From an uncultured Dorea sp. (GTDB lineage: Bacteria; Bacillota_A; Clostridia; Lachnospirales; Lachnospiraceae), in the NCBI GenBank assembly GCA_910578865.1, contig CAJTRM010000035.1, positions 1-24,728 on the forward strand: 24,728 nucleotides of DNA, written 5' to 3'. Positions 1-7,768 of this stretch are shown piece by piece. The notes beneath the pieces are model-generated. The model was not told where the DNA came from. It saw nothing but the letters and a program-made list of their open reading frames with translations, and did not search any database. The position numbers were made by a program, and so were the translations under genes. Positions within the stretch are counted from its first letter, which is position 1. The number at the start of each line of letters is the position of its first letter.

Positions 1-27
1 CAAAACATAATTCTGCTCACAGCATAA

Positions 28-59
28 TTACGGTTATGTTCTATAGAGCATAACCGTAA
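28..59. repeat. Perfect 11-bp inverted repeat at the breakpoint of the IS66 transposase
   Basis: Bases 28-38 (TTACGGTTATG) are the exact reverse complement of 49-59 (CATAACCGTAA), separated by a 10-base spacer that itself contains CTATAG. The right arm runs into the Arg-Lys codons of the transposase remnant, and everything to its left has no transposase coding sense. A heptamer CATAATT also occurs twice nearby (6-12 and 23-29). Arms of this length around a short spacer resemble the core of a tyrosine-recombinase site, but a transcription hairpin or chance is possible. The repeat is seen directly; the role is inferred. Confidence 0.6.
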
Positions 60-270
60 GAACTGGCTGTTTGCCGGAAGCCCGAAGGGCGCTGCCGCAA
101 GTGCGGGAATCTACACCCTGGTCGAAACAGCCAAAGCCAATGGCCTGGATGCAATGAAATACCTTAAATACATCTTGTCAGATATGCCGGGTAGTGCATT
201 CCTTGAAAACCCGGAATATCTGGATGACTATCTGCCATGGGATCCCATGGTACAGGAACGTTGCCGATAA
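55..270 (+). pseudogene. IS66-family transposase, C-terminal remnant (about 71 residues)
   Basis: Reading in the frame of base 61 gives RKNWLFAGSPKGAAASA followed by an ETAKANGL segment, a YLDDYLPWDP segment and a stop at 268-270. This is the hallmark C-terminus of IS66-family transposases, where an R-K-N-W-L-F segment follows the DDE core. The same frame has a TAA at 25-27 and no recognisable transposase sequence before about base 55, so only the last part of a protein of roughly 500 residues survives. The remnant is visibly richer in G and C than the genes that follow, consistent with foreign origin. It is non-functional here unless the 5' part is supplied elsewhere. Family assignment is confident; how it was broken is not known. 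Confidence 0.85.
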
Positions 271-310
271 CCACCGCCCTTTTAGCATAGAGGGTTGGTG
301 GTTATTTTTC
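269..310 (+). terminator. Hairpin terminator at the end of the IS66 element
   Basis: AACCACC-G-CCCT (269-280) pairs with AGGG-TT-GGTGGTT (291-303) around a 10-base loop and is followed by ATTTTTC. The stem overlaps the transposase stop codon. This is a good intrinsic terminator. It would insulate the lic promoter from transcription coming out of the element. Confidence 0.65.
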
Positions 311-325
311 TATCCACTATCTTAT

Positions 326-336
326 TTGACGCTTAC
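326..336 (+). mobile_element. Probable right terminal inverted repeat of the IS66-family element
   Basis: The sequence GACGCTTAC at 328-336 is the reverse complement of GTAAGCGTC, the usual outer end of IS66-family terminal repeats. It lies 58 bases after the transposase stop, where the right end is expected. The partner left repeat is outside the window, so the element boundary rests on family knowledge. Confidence 0.55.
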
Positions 337-389
337 GTTAAAAGTAAACGGTAGATATGTTTACGTAAAGAATAAACTGCAGAAAGGGC

Positions 390-418
390 TTGCGTTATTT
401 TAGGTTTAAGTATATAAT
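390..418 (+). promoter_or_regulatory. Putative sigma-A promoter of the lic module
   Basis: TTGCGT (390-395) is followed after exactly 17 bases by a perfect TATAAT (413-418). It lies 34 bases before the likely GTG start at 453 and just after the IS66 end. An inverted repeat GTAAAC (344-349) / GTTTAC (359-364) lies upstream and could be an operator. The -35 box is weak (three of six), so activation by a regulator is possible; the downstream protein itself carries a winged helix. Confidence 0.55.
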
Positions 419-452
419 TTGATTGTTCATAAAAATAAAAGAGGTGATTTAT

Positions 453-2213
453 GTGAACGTTCAAGAGTATGAATTGATGAACGTAATTATGGAGAATTCA
501 GATATGAATCAAAGAGAACTGGCACAGTGTACAGGTTTTTCCTTAGGAAAAGTAAATCATTCATTGCGGCTTTTGGTTGAAGAGGGGTATCTGGATTCGA
601 AAAGAAATTTAACAGAAAAAGCACTTACGCAGTTAGAGAATAGAAGACCACGGAATGCAATTATTCTGGCAGCTGGTTATGGAATGCGTATGGTGCCGAT
701 TAATGTTGAGGTGCCCAAAGGTTTATTAGAAATTAAAGAGGAACCATTGATCGAAAGGCTTATTTGTCAACTTCATGAGGTTGGAATTGAAGAGATAGAT
801 ATTGTTGTTGGATTTATGAAAGAGCAGTATGAGTATCTGATTGATAAATATAATGTGAATCTGATATTTAACAAAGAATATATTTCTAAAAATAACTTGC
901 ATTCGTTGAAATGTGTTTCGGACAAGTTAGGAAATACTTATATTATTCCTTGTGATATTTGGTGTAGAAAAAACCTTTTTTCTGATCATGAGTGGTATTC
1001 ATGGTATATGGTTACAGATGAAGAAAATGAAATAAGCTCTGTGCGTGTCAATCGTAAGAAAGAGTTGTCGTTAGTGAAGAAAGGGGAAAAAGGCAATTCT
1101 ATGATTGGTATTTCTTATATTCTTTATAAAGATGCCGATAATTTGAAGCGCAGAATCATGGATTATGCAGAGAAGATAGAATATGACCAAGCATTTTGGG
1201 AGATTGCCCTTTTTGAAAAAAAGCATATGATAATCGGACCAAGAGAAGTGAAAAAAGAAGATGTTTATGAGATAAATACTTATGAACAATTGCGGGAGTT
1301 AGATAGTGATTCGGATCATTTACAGTCAGATATTATACAATTAATTTGTGAAATTTTTGAATGTACGGAAACAGAAGTCACAGAGATTAAATCTTTAAAA
1401 AAGGGGATGACAAACCGGTCATTTAGATTCAGATGCCGGGATAAACGGTATATTATGAGAATTCCGGGTGAAGGAACAGATAAGATGATAAACCGCAAAA
1501 ATGAGTATGCGGTATATGAGTGTTTGAGCGGAAAAAATATTACAGATCCAATTGTATATATATCACCTGAAAATGGTTATAAGATTACAGAATATATAGA
1601 GGATGTGAATGTTTGTGACAGTGAAAAACCAGCGGATGTGAAATGCTGTATGGCATATTTGAGAAATTTCCATGAGATGAATTTGCAAGTGTCGCACACG
1701 TTTGATTTATTTGAACAAATAGAATATTATGAATCTTTATGGGGGAATGAAATTTCCGCATATAGGGATTATTTAGGTACTAAAAAGAAAATATATGAAT
1801 TAAAGAGATATATTGATGTACAGCCAAAACAGATTTCTTTAACGCATATAGACGCTGTGTGTGATAATTTCTTGATAAAAGATGACCGGATATATTTAAT
1901 TGATTGGGAATATGCGGGAATGCAGGATGTTCATGTGGATATTGCTATGTTTGCAATTTATGCTATGTATGATAGAAAGCAAATAGATGAATTAATAATC
2001 ATTTATTTTGAGGGTAAGGTAGAGCCAAAGGTCAGGATAAAGATATACTGTTATATTGCAATATGTGGTCTTTTGTGGAGTAATTGGTGTGAATATAAGA
2101 GGATATGTGGTGTTGAATTTGGAGAATATTCATTAAAACAATACCGGTATGCAAAAGAATTTTATAAGATTGTCCAAGAAGAACTCAGGAAGGATGGGCT
2201 GAAGAATGTATAA
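453..2213 (+). CDS. licA: Winged-helix / LicC-like nucleotidyltransferase / LicA-like choline kinase fusion
   Basis: This 586-residue protein has three parts. Residues 3-65 form a MarR-like winged helix (MNQRELAQCTGFSLGKVNHS, then a wing). Residues 68-285 are a nucleotidyltransferase with LAAGYGMRM (72-80), a PKGLLEI segment (88-94) and a candidate metal-binding Asp168. Residues 293-580 are a choline/aminoglycoside-kinase fold with GMTNRSFRF (318-326), RIPGEGT (336-342), the catalytic H465-x-D467-x4-N472 and D484 of the IDWEYAG motif. The kinase should convert choline to phosphocholine in the cytoplasm. The GTG at 453 is preferred because AAAGAGGTG lies 6 bases upstream; a longer reading from TTG 423 has no such site. 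The nucleotidyltransferase half deviates from LicC (FWEIALF where LicC has YWDD/N; K-G where K-P or K-A is usual) and may be weak or a sensor. It overlaps the following licC by 8 bases. Choline is the best-supported substrate; ethanolamine is an alternative. Confidence 0.88.
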   Translation: MNVQEYELMNVIMENSDMNQRELAQCTGFSLGKVNHSLRLLVEEGYLDSKRNLTEKALTQLENRRPRNAIILAAGYGMRMVPINVEVPKGLLEIKEEPLIERLICQLHEVGIEEIDIVVGFMKEQYEYLIDKYNVNLIFNKEYISKNNLHSLKCVSDKLGNTYIIPCDIWCRKNLFSDHEWYSWYMVTDEENEISSVRVNRKKELSLVKKGEKGNSMIGISYILYKDADNLKRRIMDYAEKIEYDQAFWEIALFEKKHMIIGPREVKKEDVYEINTYEQLRELDSDSDHLQSDIIQLICEIFECTETEVTEIKSLKKGMTNRSFRFRCRDKRYIMRIPGEGTDKMINRKNEYAVYECLSGKNITDPIVYISPENGYKITEYIEDVNVCDSEKPADVKCCMAYLRNFHEMNLQVSHTFDLFEQIEYYESLWGNEISAYRDYLGTKKKIYELKRYIDVQPKQISLTHIDAVCDNFLIKDDRIYLIDWEYAGMQDVHVDIAMFAIYAMYDRKQIDELIIIYFEGKVEPKVRIKIYCYIAICGLLWSNWCEYKRICGVEFGEYSLKQYRYAKEFYKIVQEELRKDGLKNV

Positions 2214-2925
2214 AGTAGAAAGAGCTATTATCATGGCGGCTGGAATCGGGAAGAGAATGCAGCCGATTACCCTGGATACGCCAAAGCCGTTAGTAAAGGT
2301 TAATGGAGTGCGTATGATAGATACTGTTATTAAAGGTCTTAGGGAAAATGGGATTACCGAAATATATGTAGTTGTAGGACATTTAAAAGAGCAATTTCAG
2401 GTATTGGAAGAAGAATATGAAGGTTTGAAATTGATTGAAAATCCGTATTACAGTAACTGTAATAACATTTCTTCACTCTATGTGGCAAGAGAGTACATAG
2501 GCAATACAATTATTCTTGATGGCGATCAGATTATATATAATCCGGATGTTTTGTCACAGAAATTTGAAAGGTCGGGATATAATTGTATTTGGGCAGAAAA
2601 AACAGATGAATGGCTGCTTAGTGTAGAAGATGGAATTGTAAAAAAATGTAGTAGGACCGGCGGGGAAAAAGGCTGGCAGCTATTTAGTATTTCCAGATGG
2701 ACAAAAGCAGACGGGGAAAAATTGAAAAGGCATTTAGAGATAGAGTTTGAAGAAAAAAAGAATTATCAGATTTATTGGGATGATATTGCTATATTCTGCT
2801 ATCCTGATGAATATCAGTTAGGGATACGCAAGATGCAGAGAGGAGATATTATTGAAGTAGATAACTTGGAGGAGTTGATAGAATTGGATAAAAGCTATCA
2901 AAATTATGCCGAAGGAGGTAATTGA
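2206..2925 (+). CDS. licC: LicC-like choline-phosphate cytidylyltransferase
   Basis: A single-domain nucleotidyltransferase of 239 residues, the usual LicC length. It should transfer CMP from CTP to phosphocholine, giving CDP-choline, the donor for LicD. The signature IIMAAGIGKRMQP (8-20) with PK at 26-27 binds the nucleotide. LDGDQ (104-108) supplies the metal-binding aspartates. The LicC-specific pieces TDEWLLS (133-139), a YWDD motif (190-193) and IIEVDNLEEL near the C-terminus match the order seen in pneumococcal LicC. It overlaps the upstream kinase fusion by 8 bases and ends one base before the transporter start, so the three genes are translationally coupled. Its motifs are better conserved than those of the nucleotidyltransferase half of the upstream fusion, so this is the likelier working cytidylyltransferase. 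Confidence 0.88.
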   Translation: MYKVERAIIMAAGIGKRMQPITLDTPKPLVKVNGVRMIDTVIKGLRENGITEIYVVVGHLKEQFQVLEEEYEGLKLIENPYYSNCNNISSLYVAREYIGNTIILDGDQIIYNPDVLSQKFERSGYNCIWAEKTDEWLLSVEDGIVKKCSRTGGEKGWQLFSISRWTKADGEKLKRHLEIEFEEKKNYQIYWDDIAIFCYPDEYQLGIRKMQRGDIIEVDNLEELIELDKSYQNYAEGGN

Positions 2926-2926
2926 T

Positions 2927-4435
2927 ATGGAAAAAAGGAAGATTGACTGGATGATAACATTATTACCGTTAGGAATCATTATTGTACTGTGTGTTTTGTT
3001 CTTTTTTTTACCAGAGAAATCTAACGAGGTACTTAGTCAGATTCGTTTTATGTTAGGTGACACCTTTGGCACATATTATTTAATTATTGGTCTTGGCATA
3101 TTTCTGATTTCCTTTTATGTTGCTGGTTCTAAATATGGAAATATTGTTCTTGGAGATCAGGATGAGAAACCTAAATATTCGTTTTTTGCGTGGGGCTCTA
3201 TGATGTTTACAGCAGGGCTGGCAGCGGATATTTTGTTCTATTCCTTTTCGGAATGGATTTTGTATGCCTCTGATCCACATATAGCAGAGCTGGGTAGTAT
3301 TCAGGATTGGGCAAGCGTATATCCTATCTTTCATTGGAGTTTGATTCCGTGGGGCTTTTATTTAGTACTTGCAGTAGCCTTTGGGTTTATGTTACATGTG
3401 CGTAAAAGAGAGCGTCAGAAGTATTCTGAGGCATGTCGTCCGATTTTAGGCAAACATACAGATGGAATGGGAGGAAGAGTAATAGATCTTTTAGCTGTTT
3501 TTGCATTACTTGCTGGAACAGCTACAACATTCAGCTTAGCAACACCTCTTATGGCAAGTATAATTAATGAATTATTCCATGTGGAATTAAATCGAATTGT
3601 AGTAACAATTGTGATATTAATTGTAACATGTATTATATATACGTATTCGCTTCTCCATGGATTTAAAGGGATTAGTCTTTTGGCAAGATCTTGTGTTTAT
3701 TTGTTCTTTGGATTATTAGCTTTTGTTTTAATCTTTGGCGGTGAGGCAAGATATATTATTGAGACAGGATTTTCAGCATTGGGAAGAATGGTACAGAACT
3801 TTTTCGAACTAGCGACATTTACGGATCCTGAACGAACAACTTCATTTCCACAGAACTGGACAATTTTTTATTGGGCATATTGGATGGTCTGGTGTGTAGC
3901 ATCTCCATTTTTTATTGGAAGTATATCCAGAGGACGTACAGTACGACAGACCATTTTAGGTGGATATGTGTTCGGAGTCGGTTCAACGATTGTAAGTTTT
4001 ATTATATTGGGGAATTATTCTCTTGGTGCACAAGTGATGGGAAAAGCAGATTTTGTAGCAATATATGAGAAATCCGGAGATCTTTATGAAGTGATTATTT
4101 CTATTATACGGACATTACCGATGGCGCCGCTTGTTCTGGTATTGCTATTTATAACGATGGTGGCATTTTATGCAACATCCTTTGACTCTATCGCATTAAT
4201 TGCTTCTTGCTATAGCTATCATAGATTGAAAGAGGATGAAAGTCCACATAAGATGATTCAGTTAATGTGGTGCGTATTGTTGATTTTATTACCAATTGCA
4301 CTTGTATTCTCAGACAGCTCTATGAATAATTTACAGTCGGTAAGTATTATAGCGGCATTTCCAATTGGGATTGTAATCGTATTGATTGTGGCAAGCTTTA
4401 TGAAAGATGCAAAGAAATATTTAGAAAAGAAATAG
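2927..4435 (+). CDS. BCCT-family choline/betaine transporter
   Basis: A 502-residue membrane protein with about 12 hydrophobic segments. Diagnostic BCCT features are the aromatic stretch WTIFYWAYWMVW (311-322), immediately followed by GSISRGRTVR (331-340) where the family has ARISRGRTxR; FHWSLIPWGFY (135-145); and a FYATSFDS segment late in the protein. The substrate box reads Y318-W319-x-x-W322 rather than the classical WW-x-x-W. In this operon it most likely imports choline for the kinase and LicC encoded just upstream. The ATG at 2927 is chosen because GAAGGAGG lies just before it; the in-frame ATG at 2906 is inside licC and would give seven extra residues. Choline rather than betaine or carnitine is inferred from context. 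In pneumococcus the corresponding step uses LicB, a different transporter family. Confidence 0.88.
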   Translation: MEKRKIDWMITLLPLGIIIVLCVLFFFLPEKSNEVLSQIRFMLGDTFGTYYLIIGLGIFLISFYVAGSKYGNIVLGDQDEKPKYSFFAWGSMMFTAGLAADILFYSFSEWILYASDPHIAELGSIQDWASVYPIFHWSLIPWGFYLVLAVAFGFMLHVRKRERQKYSEACRPILGKHTDGMGGRVIDLLAVFALLAGTATTFSLATPLMASIINELFHVELNRIVVTIVILIVTCIIYTYSLLHGFKGISLLARSCVYLFFGLLAFVLIFGGEARYIIETGFSALGRMVQNFFELATFTDPERTTSFPQNWTIFYWAYWMVWCVASPFFIGSISRGRTVRQTILGGYVFGVGSTIVSFIILGNYSLGAQVMGKADFVAIYEKSGDLYEVIISIIRTLPMAPLVLVLLFITMVAFYATSFDSIALIASCYSYHRLKEDESPHKMIQLMWCVLLILLPIALVFSDSSMNNLQSVSIIAAFPIGIVIVLIVASFMKDAKKYLEKK

Positions 4436-4512
4436 TTGCAAAAGTACATAAAGTATATTAAATCATGTATAATTCGGTGATATAGCAATAATTAGTGGAA
4501 CTTATAATATAG

Positions 4513-4590
4513 TTGATAATTACGTATAAACATTGTATTTTTTGGGGAAATTTGTTATTATAGGAAAAGTGTAAAGAATTTGTAACAAAT
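4513..4590 (+). promoter_or_regulatory. Putative promoter region and inverted repeat before the capsule genes
   Basis: The 177-base gap after the transporter is the largest gap between genes of the cluster. Two overlapping sigma-A-like sites are visible: TTGATA (4513-4518) - 17 bases - TATTTT (4536-4541), and TTGTAT (4533-4538) - 17 bases - TATTAT (4556-4561). ATTTGTTA (4550-4557) is the exact reverse complement of TAACAAAT (4583-4590), and ATTTGTAACAAAT (4578-4590) is itself a palindrome, so an operator is possible. No terminator is evident after the transporter, so read-through from the lic promoter is also likely. Confidence 0.4.
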
Positions 4591-4612
4591 CGAAATAAAG
4601 AGGTTATATTTT

Positions 4613-6559
4613 ATGTCAAGTATTATCAATTTAAGAAGTTCCAAAACAAGAATGTTTTTGTTGTGTATAGTAGATATTTTTACGGTGTTATTGAATTCAT
4701 ATCTTTCTTTATTAATAAGATATGAAGGACATCGGGATTGGATTCTTCCAGAATATCTTGTTAGTATTGAACGATATGCAATTATTAATGTAATCACAAC
4801 AATTATTATCTTTTATATTATTAATTTATATAGAAGTGTATGGACATATGCAGGAATACATGAGGTGGTTCTGATTGTTACAGCATGTGTGTTGTCTACA
4901 GCGTTTCAGGCAATGGGATTTTTGATGTTAAATCTTATTGTGCCTAGAAGCTATTATATTATTTATACTTTTTTAATGGTTATGACAACGACATTTACGA
5001 GATTTTCATATCGTTTGCTTCGTGTTGCCCAGAGAAAATTAAAGAGAACTGAAAAGCATCCGGTTAATACCATGGTAATTGGTGCAGGTGAGGCCGGAAG
5101 CATGATTATACACGAATTGCGGACTAGCCGTCACTTAAATAGAAACTTGGTTTGTATTATAGACGATAATCCGTCTAAAAAGGGTAAGTATCTTCAGGGA
5201 GTTCGAATATTTGGTGGTCGTGAAGAAATTCTTGAGTGTGCAAAGAAATATGATGTTGAAGAGATTATTCTGGCCATTCCATCTGCTACCCACAAGACAA
5301 CAAGAGAAATTTTAAAGATTTGTAATCAGACGGAATGTAAATTAAAAATACTTCCTGGAATGTATCAGTTAATTACAGAGGAAGTAAGTGTTTCTAAACT
5401 GAAAGAAGTGTCTATTGAGGACTTACTTGGAAGAGACAGTATTAATATTGACTTAGACAGTGTGGCAGGATATGTAACCGGAAAGACAGTTCTTGTAACT
5501 GGCGGAGGCGGTTCTATCGGGAGTGAGTTGTGCCGCCAGATTGCGAATTACAATCCTAAATGTCTGATTATATTCGATATTTATGAAAATAATGCTTATG
5601 ATATTCAGCAGGAGTTAAAGAAAAAGTATCCTCAATTACATTTAGAAGTACTAATTGGATCTGTGCGTAACACAAAGAGAATTGAGTGGGTGATTTCTCA
5701 TTATAGACCAGAAGTTGTATATCATGCAGCGGCGCATAAGCATGTACCTCTGATGGAAGACAGCCCGAACGAGGCAATTAAAAATAATGTTTTTGGAACC
5801 TACAAGACAGCACGTGCAGCTGATAAATATGGAGTTAAACGTTTTGTGTTGATATCTACAGATAAAGCGGTTAATCCAACTAATATTATGGGTGCCTCTA
5901 AACGTTTGTGTGAAATGGTTGTACAGACATTTAATAAGTATTCAGAGACAGAATATGTTGCAGTACGATTTGGTAATGTTCTTGGAAGTAATGGAAGTGT
6001 TATTCCATTATTTAAGAAACAAATGGAATCAGGCGGTCCGGTGACAGTAACACATCCAGACATTATCCGTTATTTCATGACTATTCCAGAAGCAGTATCT
6101 CTCGTACTTCAGGCGGGTGCTTATGCAAAAGGTGGAGAGATTTTTGTGTTGGATATGGGCGAACCGGTGAAAATTGCAGATTTAGCAAAGAATCTTATTC
6201 GTTTATCAGGATATACTTTAGGTGTCGATATGGAAATCGAATATACCGGACTTAGACCAGGAGAAAAATTGTATGAGGAGTTATTGATAGCAGATGAAGG
6301 TTTACAAAAAACAGCAAATGATTTAATATATATCGGTGAGCCTTTAGAATTTGATGATGTTCATTTCTTAAGTGAGTTGAAGAAACTTGAAGAAGCAGCA
6401 ATTGATGAAAGTGAGAAGGTAAAAGAGATTGTTGCAGGAATAGTGACAACATATCACATTAGATCAGAAGATAAGATTCGTGATGAGAAAAATCATAAAG
6501 CACTGAATAGCCTGGGAAGGGCTAGTCATGAAGGTGCAGTAGTGGAGGAAAGAAAATGA
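4613..6559 (+). CDS. Membrane-bound UDP-GlcNAc 4,6-dehydratase (PglF/CapD-like)
   Basis: A 648-residue protein of the long FlaA1/PglF/CapD class. The first about 130 residues hold four membrane segments. A Rossmann domain with GAGEAG (157-162) follows, then the catalytic SDR domain with TGGGGSIG (296-303), AAAHKHVPLME (372-382) and STDKAVNPTNIMGASKR (415-431). The usual YxxxK is replaced by M426-x3-K430, with T416-D417-K418, as in PglF-type 4,6-dehydratases. The reaction removes water from UDP-GlcNAc to give a UDP-4-keto-6-deoxy-HexNAc at the inner membrane face. It overlaps the aminotransferase start by 4 bases (ATGA), and the two enzymes should act in sequence. The last about 50 residues are charged and variable. 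Confidence 0.9.
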   Translation: MSSIINLRSSKTRMFLLCIVDIFTVLLNSYLSLLIRYEGHRDWILPEYLVSIERYAIINVITTIIIFYIINLYRSVWTYAGIHEVVLIVTACVLSTAFQAMGFLMLNLIVPRSYYIIYTFLMVMTTTFTRFSYRLLRVAQRKLKRTEKHPVNTMVIGAGEAGSMIIHELRTSRHLNRNLVCIIDDNPSKKGKYLQGVRIFGGREEILECAKKYDVEEIILAIPSATHKTTREILKICNQTECKLKILPGMYQLITEEVSVSKLKEVSIEDLLGRDSINIDLDSVAGYVTGKTVLVTGGGGSIGSELCRQIANYNPKCLIIFDIYENNAYDIQQELKKKYPQLHLEVLIGSVRNTKRIEWVISHYRPEVVYHAAAHKHVPLMEDSPNEAIKNNVFGTYKTARAADKYGVKRFVLISTDKAVNPTNIMGASKRLCEMVVQTFNKYSETEYVAVRFGNVLGSNGSVIPLFKKQMESGGPVTVTHPDIIRYFMTIPEAVSLVLQAGAYAKGGEIFVLDMGEPVKIADLAKNLIRLSGYTLGVDMEIEYTGLRPGEKLYEELLIADEGLQKTANDLIYIGEPLEFDDVHFLSELKKLEEAAIDESEKVKEIVAGIVTTYHIRSEDKIRDEKNHKALNSLGRASHEGAVVEERK

Positions 6560-7758
6560 AAAATATGCATATAGCTTTTTCACCCCCGGATATTACGGAG
6601 GAAGAAATTGCAGAAGTTGTAGATACTTTGAGAAGCGGATGGATTACAACAGGTCCTAAAACAAAAGAATTCGAGAGACAGATTGCAGAGTTTTGTCATA
6701 CGAGTAAAGCAGTGTGCTTAAATTCTGCAACTGCCTGTATGGAAATGGCACTTAGAGTATTAGGAATTGGCGCCGGAGATGAGGTTATTACCTCAGCGTA
6801 TACTTACACCGCATCTGCTAGTGTGATTTGCCATGTTGGAGCAAAAGTGGTTTTAGTGGATACTCAAAAAGACTCTTATGAGATGGACTATGAACAGCTT
6901 GAAAAAGCGGTTACAGAGAAGACAAAAGCAATCATTCCGGTAGATATCGCTGGGGTAATGTGTGATTATGGCAAAATATTTCAAATAGTCAATAAGAAAA
7001 AAAGTTTATTTAAAGCAAATAATGATATTCAGAAAAAGATAGGACGTATTGCAGTGGTTGCTGACGCTGCACATGCTTTCGGTGCAATGAGAAACGGCAA
7101 ACGATGTGGAGAGATTGCGGATTTCACTTCGTTCTCTTTTCATGCAGTTAAAAATCTTACAACTGCAGAAGGCGGAGCTGTTGTGTGGAGAGATATAGAA
7201 GGAATTGATAATGAAGAACTCTACAAACAGTTTATGCTGTTGTCGCTTCACGGACAATCAAAAGATGCTCTTGCTAAAACGCAATTAGGGGCATGGGAAT
7301 ACGATATAGTTGCTCCTTATTATAAATGTAATATGACAGATATTATGGCAGCATTAGGGTTAGTACAGTTTAAACGATACCCAGGTATTCTTGCCAGAAG
7401 AAAAGAAATTGTTGAAAAGTATAATGAGGGATTGAAAAATCTTCCAGTGAGTGTTCTTAAACATTACGGAGATGATTTCGCATCTAGTGGTCACTTGTAT
7501 CTTGTGCGTGTGACTGGAAAGAAGCGAGAAGAGTGTAATGATATTATTATTAAGATGGGAGAATGTAATGTGGCTACAAACGTACATTATAAGCCGTTGC
7601 CGATGTTGAGTGCTTATAAAAATCTTGGATTTGATATCAAAGATTATCCTAATGCGTATGAGATGTATGAAAATGCAATTACTTTACCGCTTCATACGAA
7701 GCTTACAGATGAAGAAGTGAAGTATGTGATTGATACTTTTAGAAACTGTGTAGGATAG
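6556..7758 (+). CDS. DegT/DnrJ/EryC1 PLP aminotransferase acting on the 4-keto-6-deoxy-HexNAc
   Basis: 400 residues, sugar-aminotransferase fold. The cofactor lysine is K199 in SFHAVKNL (194-201) and D170 in ADAAHAFGA contacts the pyridine nitrogen. The segment TLRSGWITTGPKTKEFE (24-40) is typical of the family. An extra stretch of about 25 residues (138-163, including KKKSLF and NNDIQKKIG) sits between the PVDIAG motif and D170; as I recall, this insert is characteristic of the enzymes paired with CapD-type dehydratases. It should put an amino group on C4 using glutamate, giving UDP-4-amino-4,6-dideoxy-HexNAc: AATGal if galacto, the bacillosamine precursor if gluco. No dedicated 4-N-acetyltransferase lies beside it, which favours the free amine, although acetyltransferases occur later in the locus. 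Confidence 0.87.
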   Translation: MKNMHIAFSPPDITEEEIAEVVDTLRSGWITTGPKTKEFERQIAEFCHTSKAVCLNSATACMEMALRVLGIGAGDEVITSAYTYTASASVICHVGAKVVLVDTQKDSYEMDYEQLEKAVTEKTKAIIPVDIAGVMCDYGKIFQIVNKKKSLFKANNDIQKKIGRIAVVADAAHAFGAMRNGKRCGEIADFTSFSFHAVKNLTTAEGGAVVWRDIEGIDNEELYKQFMLLSLHGQSKDALAKTQLGAWEYDIVAPYYKCNMTDIMAALGLVQFKRYPGILARRKEIVEKYNEGLKNLPVSVLKHYGDDFASSGHLYLVRVTGKKREECNDIIIKMGECNVATNVHYKPLPMLSAYKNLGFDIKDYPNAYEMYENAITLPLHTKLTDEEVKYVIDTFRNCVG

Positions 7759-7768
7759 GAATAGAAGC

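Noticed and set aside
194..403. A 69-codon plus-strand reading frame across the IS66 end and the lic promoter
   Set aside because: It overlaps the transposase C-terminus in another frame and runs through the terminator hairpin and the terminal repeat. It has no ribosome binding site and no recognisable protein features.
423..452. A longer N-terminus for the kinase fusion starting at TTG 423
   Set aside because: No Shine-Dalgarno sequence precedes it, and AAAGAGGTG lies inside the stretch at the right distance for GTG 453.
337..452. A riboswitch before the lic module
   Set aside because: Only about 30 bases separate the promoter from the start codon, and no extended secondary structure is visible.
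453..2213. Tetranucleotide repeats that switch licA in Haemophilus
   Set aside because: I looked for CAAT-like tandem repeats in the lic genes and their starts and found none.
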